Position numbers and translations under genes: made by a program. Shown here piece after piece: positions 20,208-28,343 of a stretch of 33,125 nucleotides of DNA (within the stretch, counting starts at the first letter, position 1; the number at the start of each line of letters is the position of its first letter). Source of the DNA: Streptomyces spongiae (GTDB lineage: Bacteria > Actinomycetota > Actinomycetes > Streptomycetales > Streptomycetaceae); assembly GCF_009377185.1 (NCBI RefSeq), contig NZ_VJZC01000048.1, positions 1 through 33,125 on the forward strand. Reading direction: 5' to 3'. The notes below the pieces were generated by a model. The model had not been told where the DNA came from. It made no database searches and worked only from the letters and a program-made list of their open reading frames with translations.

Positions 20208-20870
20208 TCAGCTCTTCGCCGCGAGGTCCTTGAGCGCGATGTTGAGTTCGAGGACGTTCACCCGGGGCTCGCCGATGAAGCCGGCGGTGCGGCCCTCGGT
20301 GTGGTCGTCGACGAGCTTCTGCACCTGGTCGACGGCCAGACCGTTCTTCTCCGCCACCCGATGGACCTGGATGTCGGCGTACTCCGGGGAGATGTCCGGG
20401 TCCAGGCCGGAGCCGGAGGAGGTGACCGCGTCGGCGGGCACGTCCTTGACCGTGTAGCCGTTCACCGAGTTGTCCTTGATGACGGCGGCCTTGGCGTCCT
20501 TCACCCACTGGATGAGCTCTTTGTTGTCGGCGGACCGGTTGGTGGCGCCGGACAGGATGAGCTTGTACTGGGTGTTGACGCTGTTGCTGCCGAGACCGTT
20601 CTGCGGGCGGCCCTGGAACCACTTCAGGTCCGGGTCGGGGGTCTCCTGGCCCTTCTTCAGCGGCAGGTTGAACGACTGCCCGATCAGCGAGGAGCCGACG
20701 ACCTTGCCGTCCACCTTGATCTCCGAGCCGTTCGCCTTGTCGTTGAAGAGCGCCTGGGCGACGCCGGTGATCACCAGTGGGTAGATGACGCCGGTGACCA
20801 GGGTGAGCACGAGCAGGGCGCGCAGGCCCGCGCCGAGCAACCGGGCGGTGTTCGTAAGGGAGTTGTTCAT
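20208..20870 (-). CDS. kdpC: potassium-transporting ATPase subunit KdpC
   Basis: A 220-aa single-pass subunit of the KdpFABC pump. One N-terminal membrane segment (LRALLVLTLVTGVIYPLVI) is followed by the KdpC domain with SLIGQSFN, FQGRPQNG, SGSGLDPDISPEYA and RVAEKNGL. It assists ATP binding and complex stability. A TTG at 20879, overlapping the kdpB stop, is an alternative start; ATG 20870 gives the typical MNNS start, and AAGGA lies just before it with very tight spacing. Cotranscribed with kdpB. Confidence 0.93.
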   Translation of the reverse strand: MNNSLTNTARLLGAGLRALLVLTLVTGVIYPLVITGVAQALFNDKANGSEIKVDGKVVGSSLIGQSFNLPLKKGQETPDPDLKWFQGRPQNGLGSNSVNTQYKLILSGATNRSADNKELIQWVKDAKAAVIKDNSVNGYTVKDVPADAVTSSGSGLDPDISPEYADIQVHRVAEKNGLAVDQVQKLVDDHTEGRTAGFIGEPRVNVLELNIALKDLAAKS

Positions 20871-20875
20871 GTCCT

Positions 20876-23005
20876 TCAACCGACCCCGGGGATCAGAGAG
20901 ATGAGTACGTCGATGATCTTGATGCCGATGAAGGGGGCGATCAGCCCGCCGACGCCGTAGATCGCGAGGTTGCGGCGGAGCATCTTGTCCGCGCTGACCG
21001 GCCGGTACTGCACACCGCGCAGGGCGAGCGGCACCAGCGCGATGATGATCAGCGCGTTGAAGATCACGGCGGACAGGATCGCGGAGTCCGGCGAGGACAG
21101 CTGCATGATGTTCAGCTTGTCCAGGCCGGGGTGGACCGCGGCGAACAGCGCCGGGATGATCGCGAAGTACTTCGCGACGTCGTTGGCGATCGAGAACGTC
21201 GTGAGCGCGCCCCGGGTGATGAGGAGTTGCTTGCCGATCTCGACGATCTCGATGAGCTTCGTCGGGTTGGAGTCCAGGTCCACCATGTTCCCGGCCTCCT
21301 TGGCGGCCGAGGTGCCGGTGTTCATGGCGACGCCGACGTCCGCCTGGGCGAGGGCCGGTGCGTCGTTCGTGCCGTCACCGGTCATGGCGACCAGCTTGCC
21401 GCCCGCCTGCTCGCGCTTGATGAGCGCCATCTTGTCCTCGGGTGTGGCCTCCGCGAGGAAGTCGTCGACGCCCGCCTCCTCGGCGATCGCCTTCGCGGTC
21501 AGCGGGTTGTCACCCGTGATCATGACGGTCTTGATGCCCATGCGGCGCAGTTCGTCGAACCGCTCCCGCATGCCGTCCTTGACGACGTCCTTGAGGTGGA
21601 TCACGCCCAGTACGCGCGCCCCGTCGGCGTCCTCGACGGCCACGAGCAGGGGTGTGCCGCCGGCCTCGGAGATCCTGTTCGTCAGCTCGGAAGCGTCCCG
21701 GGCGACTTCGCCGCCCTGTTCCTGGACCCAGGCGATGACGGAACCGGCCGCGCCCTTGCGGATCTTGCGCCCGTCCACGTCCACGCCCGACATGCGGGTC
21801 TGGGCGGTGAAGGCGATCCACTCGGCACCGGTCAGTTCGCCCTGGTGCCGCTCGCGCAGCCCGTACTTCTCCTTGGCCAGGACGACGACGGAACGGCCTT
21901 CGGGCGTCTCGTCGGCCAGCGACGACAGCTGGGCCGCGTCGGCGACCTCGGCCTCGGGTGTCCCGTCCACCGGCACGAACTCGGCGGCCTGCCGGTTGCC
22001 GAGCGTGATGGTGCCTGTCTTGTCGAGCAGCAGGGTGGAGACGTCACCGGCCGCTTCGACGGCCCTTCCGGACATGGCGAGCACGTTGCGCTGCACCAGC
22101 CGGTCCATGCCCGCGATACCGATCGCGGACAGCAGCGCGCCGATGGTGGTGGGGATCAGGCACACCAGCAGGGCCACCAGCACGACCATCGTCAGGTGAG
22201 TGCCCGCGTAGTCCGCGAACGGCGGCAGGGTCGCCACCGCGAGCAGGAACACGATGGTCAGCGAGGCGAGCAGGATGTTCAGCGCGATCTCGTTCGGCGT
22301 CTTCTGCCGGGCCGCGCCCTCGACCAGGCTGATCATCCGGTCGATGAAGGTCTCCCCCGGCTTCGTCGTGATCCTGATGACGATCCGGTCGGAGAGCACC
22401 TTCGTCCCGCCCGTCACCGCGGACCGGTCACCGCCGGACTCGCGGATGACGGGCGCCGACTCACCGGTGATGGCGGACTCGTCGACGCTCGCGACGCCCG
22501 CGACGACGTCACCGTCGCCGGGGATGATGTCGCCGGCCTCGCACACGACGAGGTCGCCGACGCGCAGCTCGGTACCGGGGACCTGCTCCTCGCGGTCGTC
22601 CACGAGGCGGCGGGCGACGGTGTCGGTCTTGGCCTTGCGCAGGGTGTCGGCCTGCGCCTTGCCGCGGCCCTCGGCGACCGCTTCGGCCAGGTTGGCGAAG
22701 ATGACGGTCAGCCAGAGCCAGGCGCTGATGGCCCATCCGAACCAGTCGCCCGGGTCCTTGAACGAGAAGACGGTCGTCAGGACCGACCCGACGAGGACCA
22801 CGAACATCACGGGCGCCTTGACCATCACCCGCGGGTCGAGCTTGCGGAAGGCGTCCGGCAGCGACTTCACGAGTTGCTTGGGGTCGAACAGACCCGCGCC
22901 GACGCGTCCTTCGTCCTTGTGGCCGGTCGGCACATCGCTGTGCGGCGCCCGGGTCGGAGTGGCTGTGGACATCGAGTCCTCTTGCTTCTCTGTGCGGGTG
23001 GTCAT
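20876..23005 (-). CDS. kdpB: potassium-transporting P-type ATPase KdpB
   Basis: The 709-aa catalytic subunit of the high-affinity potassium pump. The phosphorylation motif [10 protein letters not shown] gives Asp328; TGES is the actuator-domain loop; [20 protein letters not shown] is the hinge; membrane segments lie at both ends and after the hinge. Start ATG 23005 overlaps the kdpA stop as ATGA with GAGGGG upstream. ATG 22972, giving [10 protein letters not shown], also has a good AGAGGA site and is equally possible; the longer frame reaching further into kdpA is a shadow. It works with KdpA, KdpC and KdpF in the cytoplasmic membrane. Confidence 0.96.
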   Translation of the reverse strand: MTTRTEKQEDSMSTATPTRAPHSDVPTGHKDEGRVGAGLFDPKQLVKSLPDAFRKLDPRVMVKAPVMFVVLVGSVLTTVFSFKDPGDWFGWAISAWLWLTVIFANLAEAVAEGRGKAQADTLRKAKTDTVARRLVDDREEQVPGTELRVGDLVVCEAGDIIPGDGDVVAGVASVDESAITGESAPVIRESGGDRSAVTGGTKVLSDRIVIRITTKPGETFIDRMISLVEGAARQKTPNEIALNILLASLTIVFLLAVATLPPFADYAGTHLTMVVLVALLVCLIPTTIGALLSAIGIAGMDRLVQRNVLAMSGRAVEAAGDVSTLLLDKTGTITLGNRQAAEFVPVDGTPEAEVADAAQLSSLADETPEGRSVVVLAKEKYGLRERHQGELTGAEWIAFTAQTRMSGVDVDGRKIRKGAAGSVIAWVQEQGGEVARDASELTNRISEAGGTPLLVAVEDADGARVLGVIHLKDVVKDGMRERFDELRRMGIKTVMITGDNPLTAKAIAEEAGVDDFLAEATPEDKMALIKREQAGGKLVAMTGDGTNDAPALAQADVGVAMNTGTSAAKEAGNMVDLDSNPTKLIEIVEIGKQLLITRGALTTFSIANDVAKYFAIIPALFAAVHPGLDKLNIMQLSSPDSAILSAVIFNALIIIALVPLALRGVQYRPVSADKMLRRNLAIYGVGGLIAPFIGIKIIDVLISLIPGVG

Positions 23006-24681
23006 GACGCCAGCCCCTCGGCCAGCGGGCCCAGCGCCAGTGCCGGGAAGTACGTCAGACCGGTGATGATCAGGATCGCGCCCACCAGCAGACCGGTGAA
23101 CAGCGGCTTCTCCGTCCGCAGGGTGCCCGCGGTGACCGGAACCGGCTTCTGTTCGGCCAGGGACCCGGCCAGAGCGAGCACGAACACCATCGGCACGAAC
23201 CGGCCCAGCAGCATGGCGATCCCGAGGGTGGTGTTGAACCACTGGGTGTCGGCGTTCAGCCCGGCGAAGGCCGAACCGTTGTTGTTGGCGGCCGAGGTGT
23301 AGGCGTACAGGATCTCGCCGAACCCGTGCGCACCGGAGTTCGTCATCGAGTTGCCCGGAGTGGGCAGGGCCATCGCGGCCGCGGCCAGCACGAGCACCAG
23401 CGCGGGCGTGATCAGGATGTAGCAGGCCGCCAGCTTGATCTCGCGGGTGCCGATCTTCTTGCCCAGGTACTCGGGCGTACGGCCGACCATCAGCCCGGCG
23501 ATGAACACCGCGATGACCGCCATGATCAGCATGCCGTACAGGCCGGAGCCGGTACCACCGGGCGCGATCTCGCCCAGCATCATGCTCAGCATCGTGATGC
23601 CGCCGCCGAGACCGGTGAACGAGGAGTGGAAGGAGTCCACCGCGCCCGTGGAGGTCAGCGTGGTCGACACCGCGAAGATCGACGACGAGCCGACGCCGAA
23701 GCGCACCTCCTTGCCCTCCATGGCACCGCCCGCGATCTGCAAGGCGGGCCCGTGGTGGGCGAACTCGGTCCACATCATCAGGGCGACGAAGCCGACCCAG
23801 ATGGTGGCCATCGTGGCGAGGATCGCGTACCCCTGCTTCACGCTGCCGACCATGACGCCGAACGTGCGGGTCAGCGAGAACGGGATCACCAGTAGCAGGA
23901 AGATCTCGAACAGGTTGGTGAACGGGGTGGGGTTCTCGAACGGGTGGGCGCTGTTGGCGTTGAAGTAGCCACCGCCGTTGGTGCCGAACTCCTTGATGGC
24001 CTCCTGGGAGGCGACCGCGCCGCCGTTCCACTGCTGGGAGCCGCCCATGCTGTGCCCATTGAAGAATTGACCGACCTCGTGGATCCCGGAGAAGTTCTGG
24101 ATCACGCCACAGGCCACCAGCACGATCGCGGCGATCGCGGCGCCCGGCAGCAGGATGCGGGTCACGCCGCGCACCAGGTCGGACCAGAAGTTGCCCAGCT
24201 CACCGGTACGGGAGCGGGCGAAGCCCCGTACGAGGGCGACGGCGACCGCGATACCGACGGCCGCCGAGACGAAGTTCTGCACGGCCAGCCCGGCGGTCTG
24301 CACGACGTGGCCCATGGCCTGCTCGCCGTAGTACGACTGCCAGTTGGTGTTCGTCACGAAGGACACGGCCGTGTTGAACGCCTGGTCCGGGTCGATGGCG
24401 GAGAAGCCCAGCGAGCCGGGCAGCACACCCTGCAGGCGCTGCAGCAGGTACAGGAAGACCACGCCGACGGCCGAGAAGGCGAGGACGCCGCGCAGGTAGG
24501 CGGGCCAGCGCATCTCGGTGTCGGGGTTGGCACCGATGCCCTTGTAGATCCACTTCTCCACACGCCAGTGCCTGTCGGTGGAGTAGACCTTGGCCATGTA
24601 GTTGCCGAGCGGTACGTAGGCGAGCGCGAGCGCCGCGATCAACGCGAGCAGCTGGAGCACACCGGCAAGAACGGGACCCAT
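23002..24681 (-). CDS. kdpA: potassium-transporting ATPase subunit KdpA
   Basis: The 559-aa potassium-binding channel-like subunit, ten or so membrane segments, related to Trk/Ktr channels. Selectivity-loop-like segments include [44 protein letters not shown] and [13 protein letters not shown], the conserved glycine-rich stretches of KdpA. Start ATG 24681 is preceded by GAGG 7 nt upstream, and kdpF ends 9 bp before. The first gene of the large subunits in the kdpFABC operon. Confidence 0.96.
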   Translation of the reverse strand: MGPVLAGVLQLLALIAALALAYVPLGNYMAKVYSTDRHWRVEKWIYKGIGANPDTEMRWPAYLRGVLAFSAVGVVFLYLLQRLQGVLPGSLGFSAIDPDQAFNTAVSFVTNTNWQSYYGEQAMGHVVQTAGLAVQNFVSAAVGIAVAVALVRGFARSRTGELGNFWSDLVRGVTRILLPGAAIAAIVLVACGVIQNFSGIHEVGQFFNGHSMGGSQQWNGGAVASQEAIKEFGTNGGGYFNANSAHPFENPTPFTNLFEIFLLLVIPFSLTRTFGVMVGSVKQGYAILATMATIWVGFVALMMWTEFAHHGPALQIAGGAMEGKEVRFGVGSSSIFAVSTTLTSTGAVDSFHSSFTGLGGGITMLSMMLGEIAPGGTGSGLYGMLIMAVIAVFIAGLMVGRTPEYLGKKIGTREIKLAACYILITPALVLVLAAAAMALPTPGNSMTNSGAHGFGEILYAYTSAANNNGSAFAGLNADTQWFNTTLGIAMLLGRFVPMVFVLALAGSLAEQKPVPVTAGTLRTEKPLFTGLLVGAILIITGLTYFPALALGPLAEGLAS

Positions 24682-24690
24682 GTAGCTACC

Positions 24691-24780
24691 TCAGAACCTC
24701 TCCGGGAAGACGAGGGCGAGGACGAGGTAGCCCAGGAGGGCGACGGCCACGACCAGTCCGACGATGTTCTCGGCGGTCAC
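24691..24780 (-). CDS. kdpF: KdpF small membrane subunit
   Basis: A 29-aa single-helix peptide starting at GTG: VTAENIVGLVVAVALL, then GYLVLALVFPERF at the C-terminus. The Y-L-V-x-A-L-x-x-P-E-x-F ending is diagnostic of KdpF, the lipid-like stabilising subunit of the KdpFABC complex. The GTG overlaps the stop of the preceding 27-aa peptide (GTGA), so the two are coupled. It lies 9 bp before kdpA. Confidence 0.92.
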   Translation of the reverse strand: MTAENIVGLVVAVALLGYLVLALVFPERF

Positions 24781-24860
24781 AGCTTCGCCACCCCCTTGGC
24801 AACGAGAGCCACGAGCGCGAACAACGCCACCGTGGTGACAACGAAGGCCAGATCGGCCAT
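24777..24860 (-). CDS. 27-aa membrane peptide encoded ahead of kdpF
   Basis: A small reading frame starting at ATG 24860 with AGGAG 7 nt upstream. It encodes MADLAFVVTTVALFALVALV plus AKGVAKL: one hydrophobic helix with a basic end. The stop overlaps the kdpF start by GTGA, which argues that it is translated and coupled to kdpF. I recall similar peptides before kdpF in other actinobacteria but know of no function. It could be a further small subunit of the Kdp complex or a leader that sets kdpF translation. Confidence 0.75.
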   Translation of the reverse strand: MADLAFVVTTVALFALVALVAKGVAKL

Positions 24861-24963
24861 CGCAAGCTCCTAGAAGAGGTTCGAGAAGAGCAACTGACGG
24901 ATAGAGGAAACCCCCTCCACCGGCCGGAATCGAGCGCTCTTGATGGCTCCCTAACGGCAGTGC

Positions 24964-25689
24964 TCACGCCTTTGACACAGCCCTGACGCCGCCCCCTCGG
25001 GTGCCGGAAACGCCTGACGGCCACGTGCGGGGGCCACCCGCTCCGCGAACGGCAGGGAGACCACCATGGTCAGGCCCCCGCCCGGGGGTGTCCTCGGGGC
25101 GGAGCGTGCCGTCCATGGCCTCGGTCAGGCCGCGGGAGAGGGCGAGCCCCAGACCGAGACCGGTGCTGTTGTCGGTGTCGCCGAGGCGCTGGAAGGGCTC
25201 GAAGAGACGCTCACGGTCCGTGAGAGGAAGACCCGGTCCCGTGGGAGGAAGACCCGGTCCGCGGTCGACGACGCGGAGGTCGACGAGGCCTGCGAGGGCG
25301 CCGGCGGTCACCAGAACCTTCCGGTCGGCGGGGGTGCGGCGTGCGGCGTTGGCGACGAGGTTGGCGATCACTCGTTCCCGCAGTGGCGGGTCGGCCAGGA
25401 CGGCCGGGATCACCTCCAGGTCGCCGACCTCGATCGTGGCCGCTCCTGGGGTCAGTGAGTCCAGCGCGGCGGGAACGACCTCTTCCAGGGGGGTGGACCG
25501 CAGATCGAGGGTGAGCGCGCCGGCCTGGAGGCGGCTGAGGTCGAGGAGGTTCTCCGCCAGGCGGTTCAGCTTCGCCATGGACTCGTCGGCGGTGGCGAGG
25601 AGTTCGTCGCGGTCCTCGGCGGAGAACTGCACGTCGCGGCTGCGCAGGGAGGTGACGGCGGCCCAGCCCGCGGCGAGCGGGGTGCGCAT
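24964..25689 (-). pseudogene. remnant of a KdpD-like sensor histidine kinase
   Basis: Resembles the C-terminal half of KdpD: RTPLAAGWAAVTSLRS, ENLLDLSRLQAGALTL, RVVDRGPGLP, LFEPFQRLGD, GLGLGLALSRGLTEAMDGTL. It starts exactly past the phospho-acceptor His: kinases read SHDLRTPL, this reads VKMRTPL, so the His and all sensory domains are gone. Near the end, one extra base within CCC at 25081-25083 shifts frame; removing it restores GGGLTMVVSLPFAERVAPARG and a stop at 24951. A 21-bp in-frame duplication lies inside. The longer frame upstream of 25689 runs through the sigma gene and is not kinase. Likely a dead paralogue of kdpD left between the sigma gene and the kdp operon. Confidence 0.8.
25224..25260 (-). 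repeat. 21-bp tandem duplication in the kinase remnant
   Basis: The 16-mer gaggaagacccggtcc occurs at 25224-25239 and again at 25245-25260, a period of 21 bp. It repeats GPGLP in the protein (GPGLPPTGPGLPLTD) within the ATP-binding region, where intact KdpD has a single copy. Confidence 0.85.
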
Positions 25690-25726
25690 CTTGACGAGGC
25701 TTGGGTCCTGCCCGGCGTCCCGCGCT

Positions 25727-25760
25727 GCCGTGCGGTGCCGGGGCCCCGGCACCGCACGGC
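25727..25760. terminator. 34-bp perfect palindrome after the sigma factor gene
   Basis: GCCGTGCGGTGCCGGGG at 25727-25743 is the exact reverse complement of 25744-25760, with no spacer. It lies 3 bp past the stop of the minus-strand sigma gene and before the kinase remnant. As RNA it would form a very stable GC hairpin, consistent with a terminator lacking a U-run. As DNA it could extrude a cruciform. Confidence 0.7.
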
Positions 25761-25763
25761 TCG

Positions 25764-26372
25764 TCAGGCAGCCGCCGCGGCGAGCGGACGGGCGTCTTCC
25801 GCCTGGTCCAGTGACTCGATCAGTGAGCAGCGCGCGCGGGCCACCCGGGAGCGGACCGTGCCCACGGGGCACCCGATCACACACGCGGCCTCCGCGTAGG
25901 GCAGGCCCAGCAGTTGGGTCAGCACGAACGCCTCACGACGGTCGTCGGGCAGCTCGGCCAGCAGTTCCGCGAGCGCGACGCCGTCGTCGAAGCCCGGCAG
26001 GCCGCGCGGCTGGACGCGTTCGGCCGCCGACTGCCAGTCGTCGGTGTCCGACAGGCGGGGCCGGGCGGCGGCGTACCGGATGCTGTCGATCACGGCGCGA
26101 CGGGCGATGGACAGCAGCCAACTGCGCGCCGAGGAGCGGCCTTCGAAGCGGTGCAGGCTGCCGAGGGCCCGCAGGAAGGTGTCCTGGGTCAGGTCGTCGG
26201 CGGACTGCGGGTCGGCGCCGAGGTAGGTGACGTAGCGGCTGACGTCCCGGTGCAGGGCGCGGACGAACTTCTCGACGGCGTCGGCGTCGCCGCCGCGCGC
26301 GGCGAGCGCCCACGCGGTTATCGACTCGTCGTGCGACGGGGGCAGGGCGGTCGGCAGGGCAGGAGTGAACAC
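25764..26372 (-). CDS. ECF sigma factor, SigC-like
   Basis: A 202-aa ECF RNA polymerase sigma factor. Region 2 reads SADDLTQDTFLRALGSLHRF and RSSARSWLLSIARRAVID; region 4 reads REAFVLTQLLGLPYAEAA and GCPVGTVRSRVARAR. These blocks match, from memory, Mycobacterium tuberculosis SigC closely (SADDLTQETFLRA, LLLTQLLGLSYADAA, GCPVGTIRSRVARAR). GTG 26372 is chosen because GAAGGA lies 6 nt upstream; the ATG at 26471 would add 33 low-complexity residues. No anti-sigma gene is adjacent. M. tuberculosis SigC has been linked to copper acquisition, which fits the Met/His-rich membrane protein encoded just upstream. Target genes here are unknown. Confidence 0.88.
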   Translation of the reverse strand: MFTPALPTALPPSHDESITAWALAARGGDADAVEKFVRALHRDVSRYVTYLGADPQSADDLTQDTFLRALGSLHRFEGRSSARSWLLSIARRAVIDSIRYAAARPRLSDTDDWQSAAERVQPRGLPGFDDGVALAELLAELPDDRREAFVLTQLLGLPYAEAACVIGCPVGTVRSRVARARCSLIESLDQAEDARPLAAAAA

Positions 26373-26533
26373 CTGGTGTCCTTCTCGGGGTCCGGGAACG
26401 GACCGGCGCGAGGGCGCACGGCGGTTCCGGTGACTGATGACGTACGGCCGCACGGGCACACAGGTGCGCACGGCCGATGCCCGAGGCGAGGCGCGGGTGT
26501 CGGTGACACCCCGGGAGACGCTTCGGGGAACCG

Positions 26534-26552
26534 GCTGTCCTCAGAGGACAGC
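26534..26552. terminator. hairpin overlapping the membrane-protein stop codon
   Basis: GCTGTCCTC at 26534-26542 and GAGGACAGC at 26544-26552 are perfect complements around a single base. The stop codon of the minus-strand membrane protein gene (26541-26543) falls inside. Together with the 168-bp gap to the sigma start, this suggests the sigma gene has its own promoter. Confidence 0.5.
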
Positions 26553-27263
26553 GGTCCCGGCGGGTGGACCCCGAGAAGTGATGGCGTGGACGAGAAGGAG
26601 CTGCCGCAGCGCGCGCACCGCACCGTCACGGCGAGCGCGGAGACGCGGCCGGTGCGGCGGCGCCGGCACCCGGAGCAGCAGACGCAGGGGCGCGACGAGC
26701 CAGCCGGCGAGAAGCCGCAGGATACGGAAGGCGGCACGCTCGCCATGGGCCAGCCACAGGCCGCACACCAGGGCGGCGACCAGGTGAGCCAGGAGCATGC
26801 CCGTCGAGGACATGCCCTCCATGACATGCCCCGTGGATTCCATCGAACCCATGCCGCCCGCGCCGTCCATGCCGCTCATGTCATGGCTCATGGGGTGCGC
26901 GGTCATCGCCGTGCCGTCGGAGTGCGAGCCACCCCGCGGTGACGAGCACAGCAGGTAGGCGAGCCAACGCTGGGCGAGGGGCGTCCCGTCGGCCGGTTCC
27001 GGCCGCACGACCGCCTGCGCCAGGGAGAACGACGCGTGGAGGGCCGCCTGGGTGGCGACCACGAGGGAGCCGACCGCGAGGAGCCCGCGTTCGCGGCCGG
27101 CCAGACACCAGGCCATCGCGCCCGTCACCACGGCTCCGGCGACCAGCGCCCACCAGGGCACCTCGACACCGGAGGTCAGCGCGTGCCCCTGCACGGCGAA
27201 CAGCACGCAGACGGCCGCGAACATCGCAGCCCTCAGCGCGCGTGAACACCGTCCAGCAGTCAT
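26541..27263 (-). CDS. membrane protein with Met/His-rich loop
   Basis: A 240-aa protein of unknown function with about four or five hydrophobic segments: LRAAMFAAVCVLFAVQGHAL, WWALVAGAVVTGAMAWCLAG, GLLAVGSLVVATQAALHASF, then TGMLLAHLVAALVCGLWLAH and FRILRLLAGWLVAPLRLLL. Between the third and fourth, residues about 112-150 form a loop packed with Met, His, Gly and Ser (HPMSHDMSGMDGAGGMGSM). Met-x-x-Met and His patterns of this sort bind copper in known copper proteins, so a copper-handling role is plausible. The C-terminal tail is Arg-rich and probably cytoplasmic. Start ATG 27263 with AAGGA upstream. Its neighbour is the SigC-like sigma gene. No named family recognised. Confidence 0.75.
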   Translation of the reverse strand: MTAGRCSRALRAAMFAAVCVLFAVQGHALTSGVEVPWWALVAGAVVTGAMAWCLAGRERGLLAVGSLVVATQAALHASFSLAQAVVRPEPADGTPLAQRWLAYLLCSSPRGGSHSDGTAMTAHPMSHDMSGMDGAGGMGSMESTGHVMEGMSSTGMLLAHLVAALVCGLWLAHGERAAFRILRLLAGWLVAPLRLLLRVPAPPHRPRLRARRDGAVRALRQLLLVHAITSRGPPAGTAVL

Positions 27264-27288
27264 AGCGGCTCATCCTTGCATCCGCGTC

Positions 27289-27300
27289 TGTGACGTCACA
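27289..27300. promoter_or_regulatory. TGTGACGTCACA palindrome
   Basis: A perfect 12-bp palindrome centred 32 bp upstream of the membrane protein start, in the 219-bp divergent gap with the methyltransferase gene. Its placement suits an operator for the minus-strand promoter. It does not have the 6-bp spacing of a CRP/FNR site. The rest of the gap (27301-27482) shows no element I recognise apart from AAGGAGG at 27380-27386 that has no start codon near it. Confidence 0.35.
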
Positions 27301-27482
27301 CCTCGATACGGAAATCCACAGGCTGCACCACTCAATCCCATACATGTGATCCACACCACAGTAACGTGCCGGAAATCGAAGGAGGTTCGGGACAAGCCGA
27401 TCGCCAACTCGCCGGGAACCAGAGCGGGCCGGCAGCCGACCACTGCAGCACAACCCCCACACGATCCCGAGGTGGCAGCCGG

Positions 27483-28250
27483 ATGCATTGGTACGAGGAC
27501 GACGGATTCTGGTCGGACTTCTCCGAGACCATGTTCTCCGAGCGCAGACGCGCGGAGACGGCGGACGTGGTCGCGACCTCGCCGTTGCTCCGGTTCCCGG
27601 CCGACAGCCGTGTGCTGGACCTCTGTTGCGGGCCCGGCCTGTATCTGGTGCCGCTGGCCCGTCGGGGCTACTCGGTGACCGGAGTGGATCTCAGCCCGGT
27701 GATGCTGAAGCGCGCCGAGGTCGCGGTCCAGGAGGCCGGGGTCGAAGTCCGGCTGGTGCAGGCGGACATGCTGACGCACGTCGAGCCGGAGTCGTACGAC
27801 GTGGTGCTCAACGTCTTCACGTCGTTCGGCTACTTCGACGAGGCGGCCGACAACGAGCGGGTGCTGCGCAACGCCCACGACTCGCTCGTACCGGGAGGAC
27901 ACCTGCTCATCGACGTGATGGGCAAGGAGGTCCTCGCGGGCTGGATCGGCCGGCCCCAGCTCGTCGAGCTCGACGGCGGCGCGTACGTGGTGCAGCGCGA
28001 CACCGTCCTGGACAGCTGGACGCGGCTGCGCACCGACTGGACGCTGGTGCGCGACTCGGTGGCGCGGGAGGCGTCGATCACCTCCTTCCTCTACAGCGCG
28101 GCCGAGCTGCGCGCGCTCTTCGAGGCGGCCGGCTTCACCGATGTGCGGTGCTACGGCGGCTTCGACGGTTCCCCGTACGACCACCACGCACAGCGGCTGA
28201 TCGTGCGCGGAACCCGGCCCGGACAAGCGGCAGACGCACGGGAACTCTGA
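27483..28250 (+). CDS. class I SAM-dependent methyltransferase
   Basis: A 255-aa cytoplasmic methyltransferase. The Rossmann motif I VLDLCCGPGLYLVPLA begins at residue 44, the acidic end of strand 2 is in TGVDLSPVMLKRA, motif II is QADML, and SYDVVLNVFTSFGYF is the post-motif region. The C-terminal part (FLYSAAELRALFEAAGFTDV) is the typical closing element. The substrate is a small molecule by family, not RNA or protein. ATG 27483 has GAGGTGG upstream; the frame continues up to 27366 but that stretch is Ser/Pro/Arg-rich and non-conserved in look. It precedes the transporter/biosynthetic operon by 93 bp and probably tailors the same product. Confidence 0.85.
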   Translation: MHWYEDDGFWSDFSETMFSERRRAETADVVATSPLLRFPADSRVLDLCCGPGLYLVPLARRGYSVTGVDLSPVMLKRAEVAVQEAGVEVRLVQADMLTHVEPESYDVVLNVFTSFGYFDEAADNERVLRNAHDSLVPGGHLLIDVMGKEVLAGWIGRPQLVELDGGAYVVQRDTVLDSWTRLRTDWTLVRDSVAREASITSFLYSAAELRALFEAAGFTDVRCYGGFDGSPYDHHAQRLIVRGTRPGQAADAREL

Positions 28251-28277
28251 ACCGCCCTCCTCCGACTACTGGTTCAG

Positions 28278-28302
28278 CGAGCGGCCGTTCGTGGCCGGCT
28301 CG
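28278..28302 (+). promoter_or_regulatory. bulged hairpin between methyltransferase and permease
   Basis: CGAGCGGCC at 28278-28286 pairs with GGCC and GCTCG at 28293-28302, with one bulged G and a 6-nt loop. It sits in the 93-bp gap, 41 bp before the permease start. It may be a partial terminator or mRNA-stability element setting expression of the two parts of the cluster. Confidence 0.35.
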
Positions 28303-28343
28303 CATCAACTTCCCTACAACTGCCTTCCAAATAAAGGGACTTC

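Noticed and set aside
19317..20960. A 547-codon plus-strand open frame over kdpE and kdpC
   Set aside because: Antisense to three-domain-verified kdp genes; no recognisable motifs.
21131..23302. A 723-codon plus-strand open frame across kdpB
   Set aside because: Antisense shadow of kdpB; translation is rich in His, Asp, Gly, Arg and Val and resembles no family.
24964..24977. TTGACA on the plus strand as a promoter -35
   Set aside because: No matching -10 element lies 16-19 bp downstream, and no plus-strand gene follows.
25690..25884. N-terminal extension of the kinase remnant
   Set aside because: The frame runs through the terminator palindrome into the 3' end of the sigma factor gene and shows no kinase sequence.
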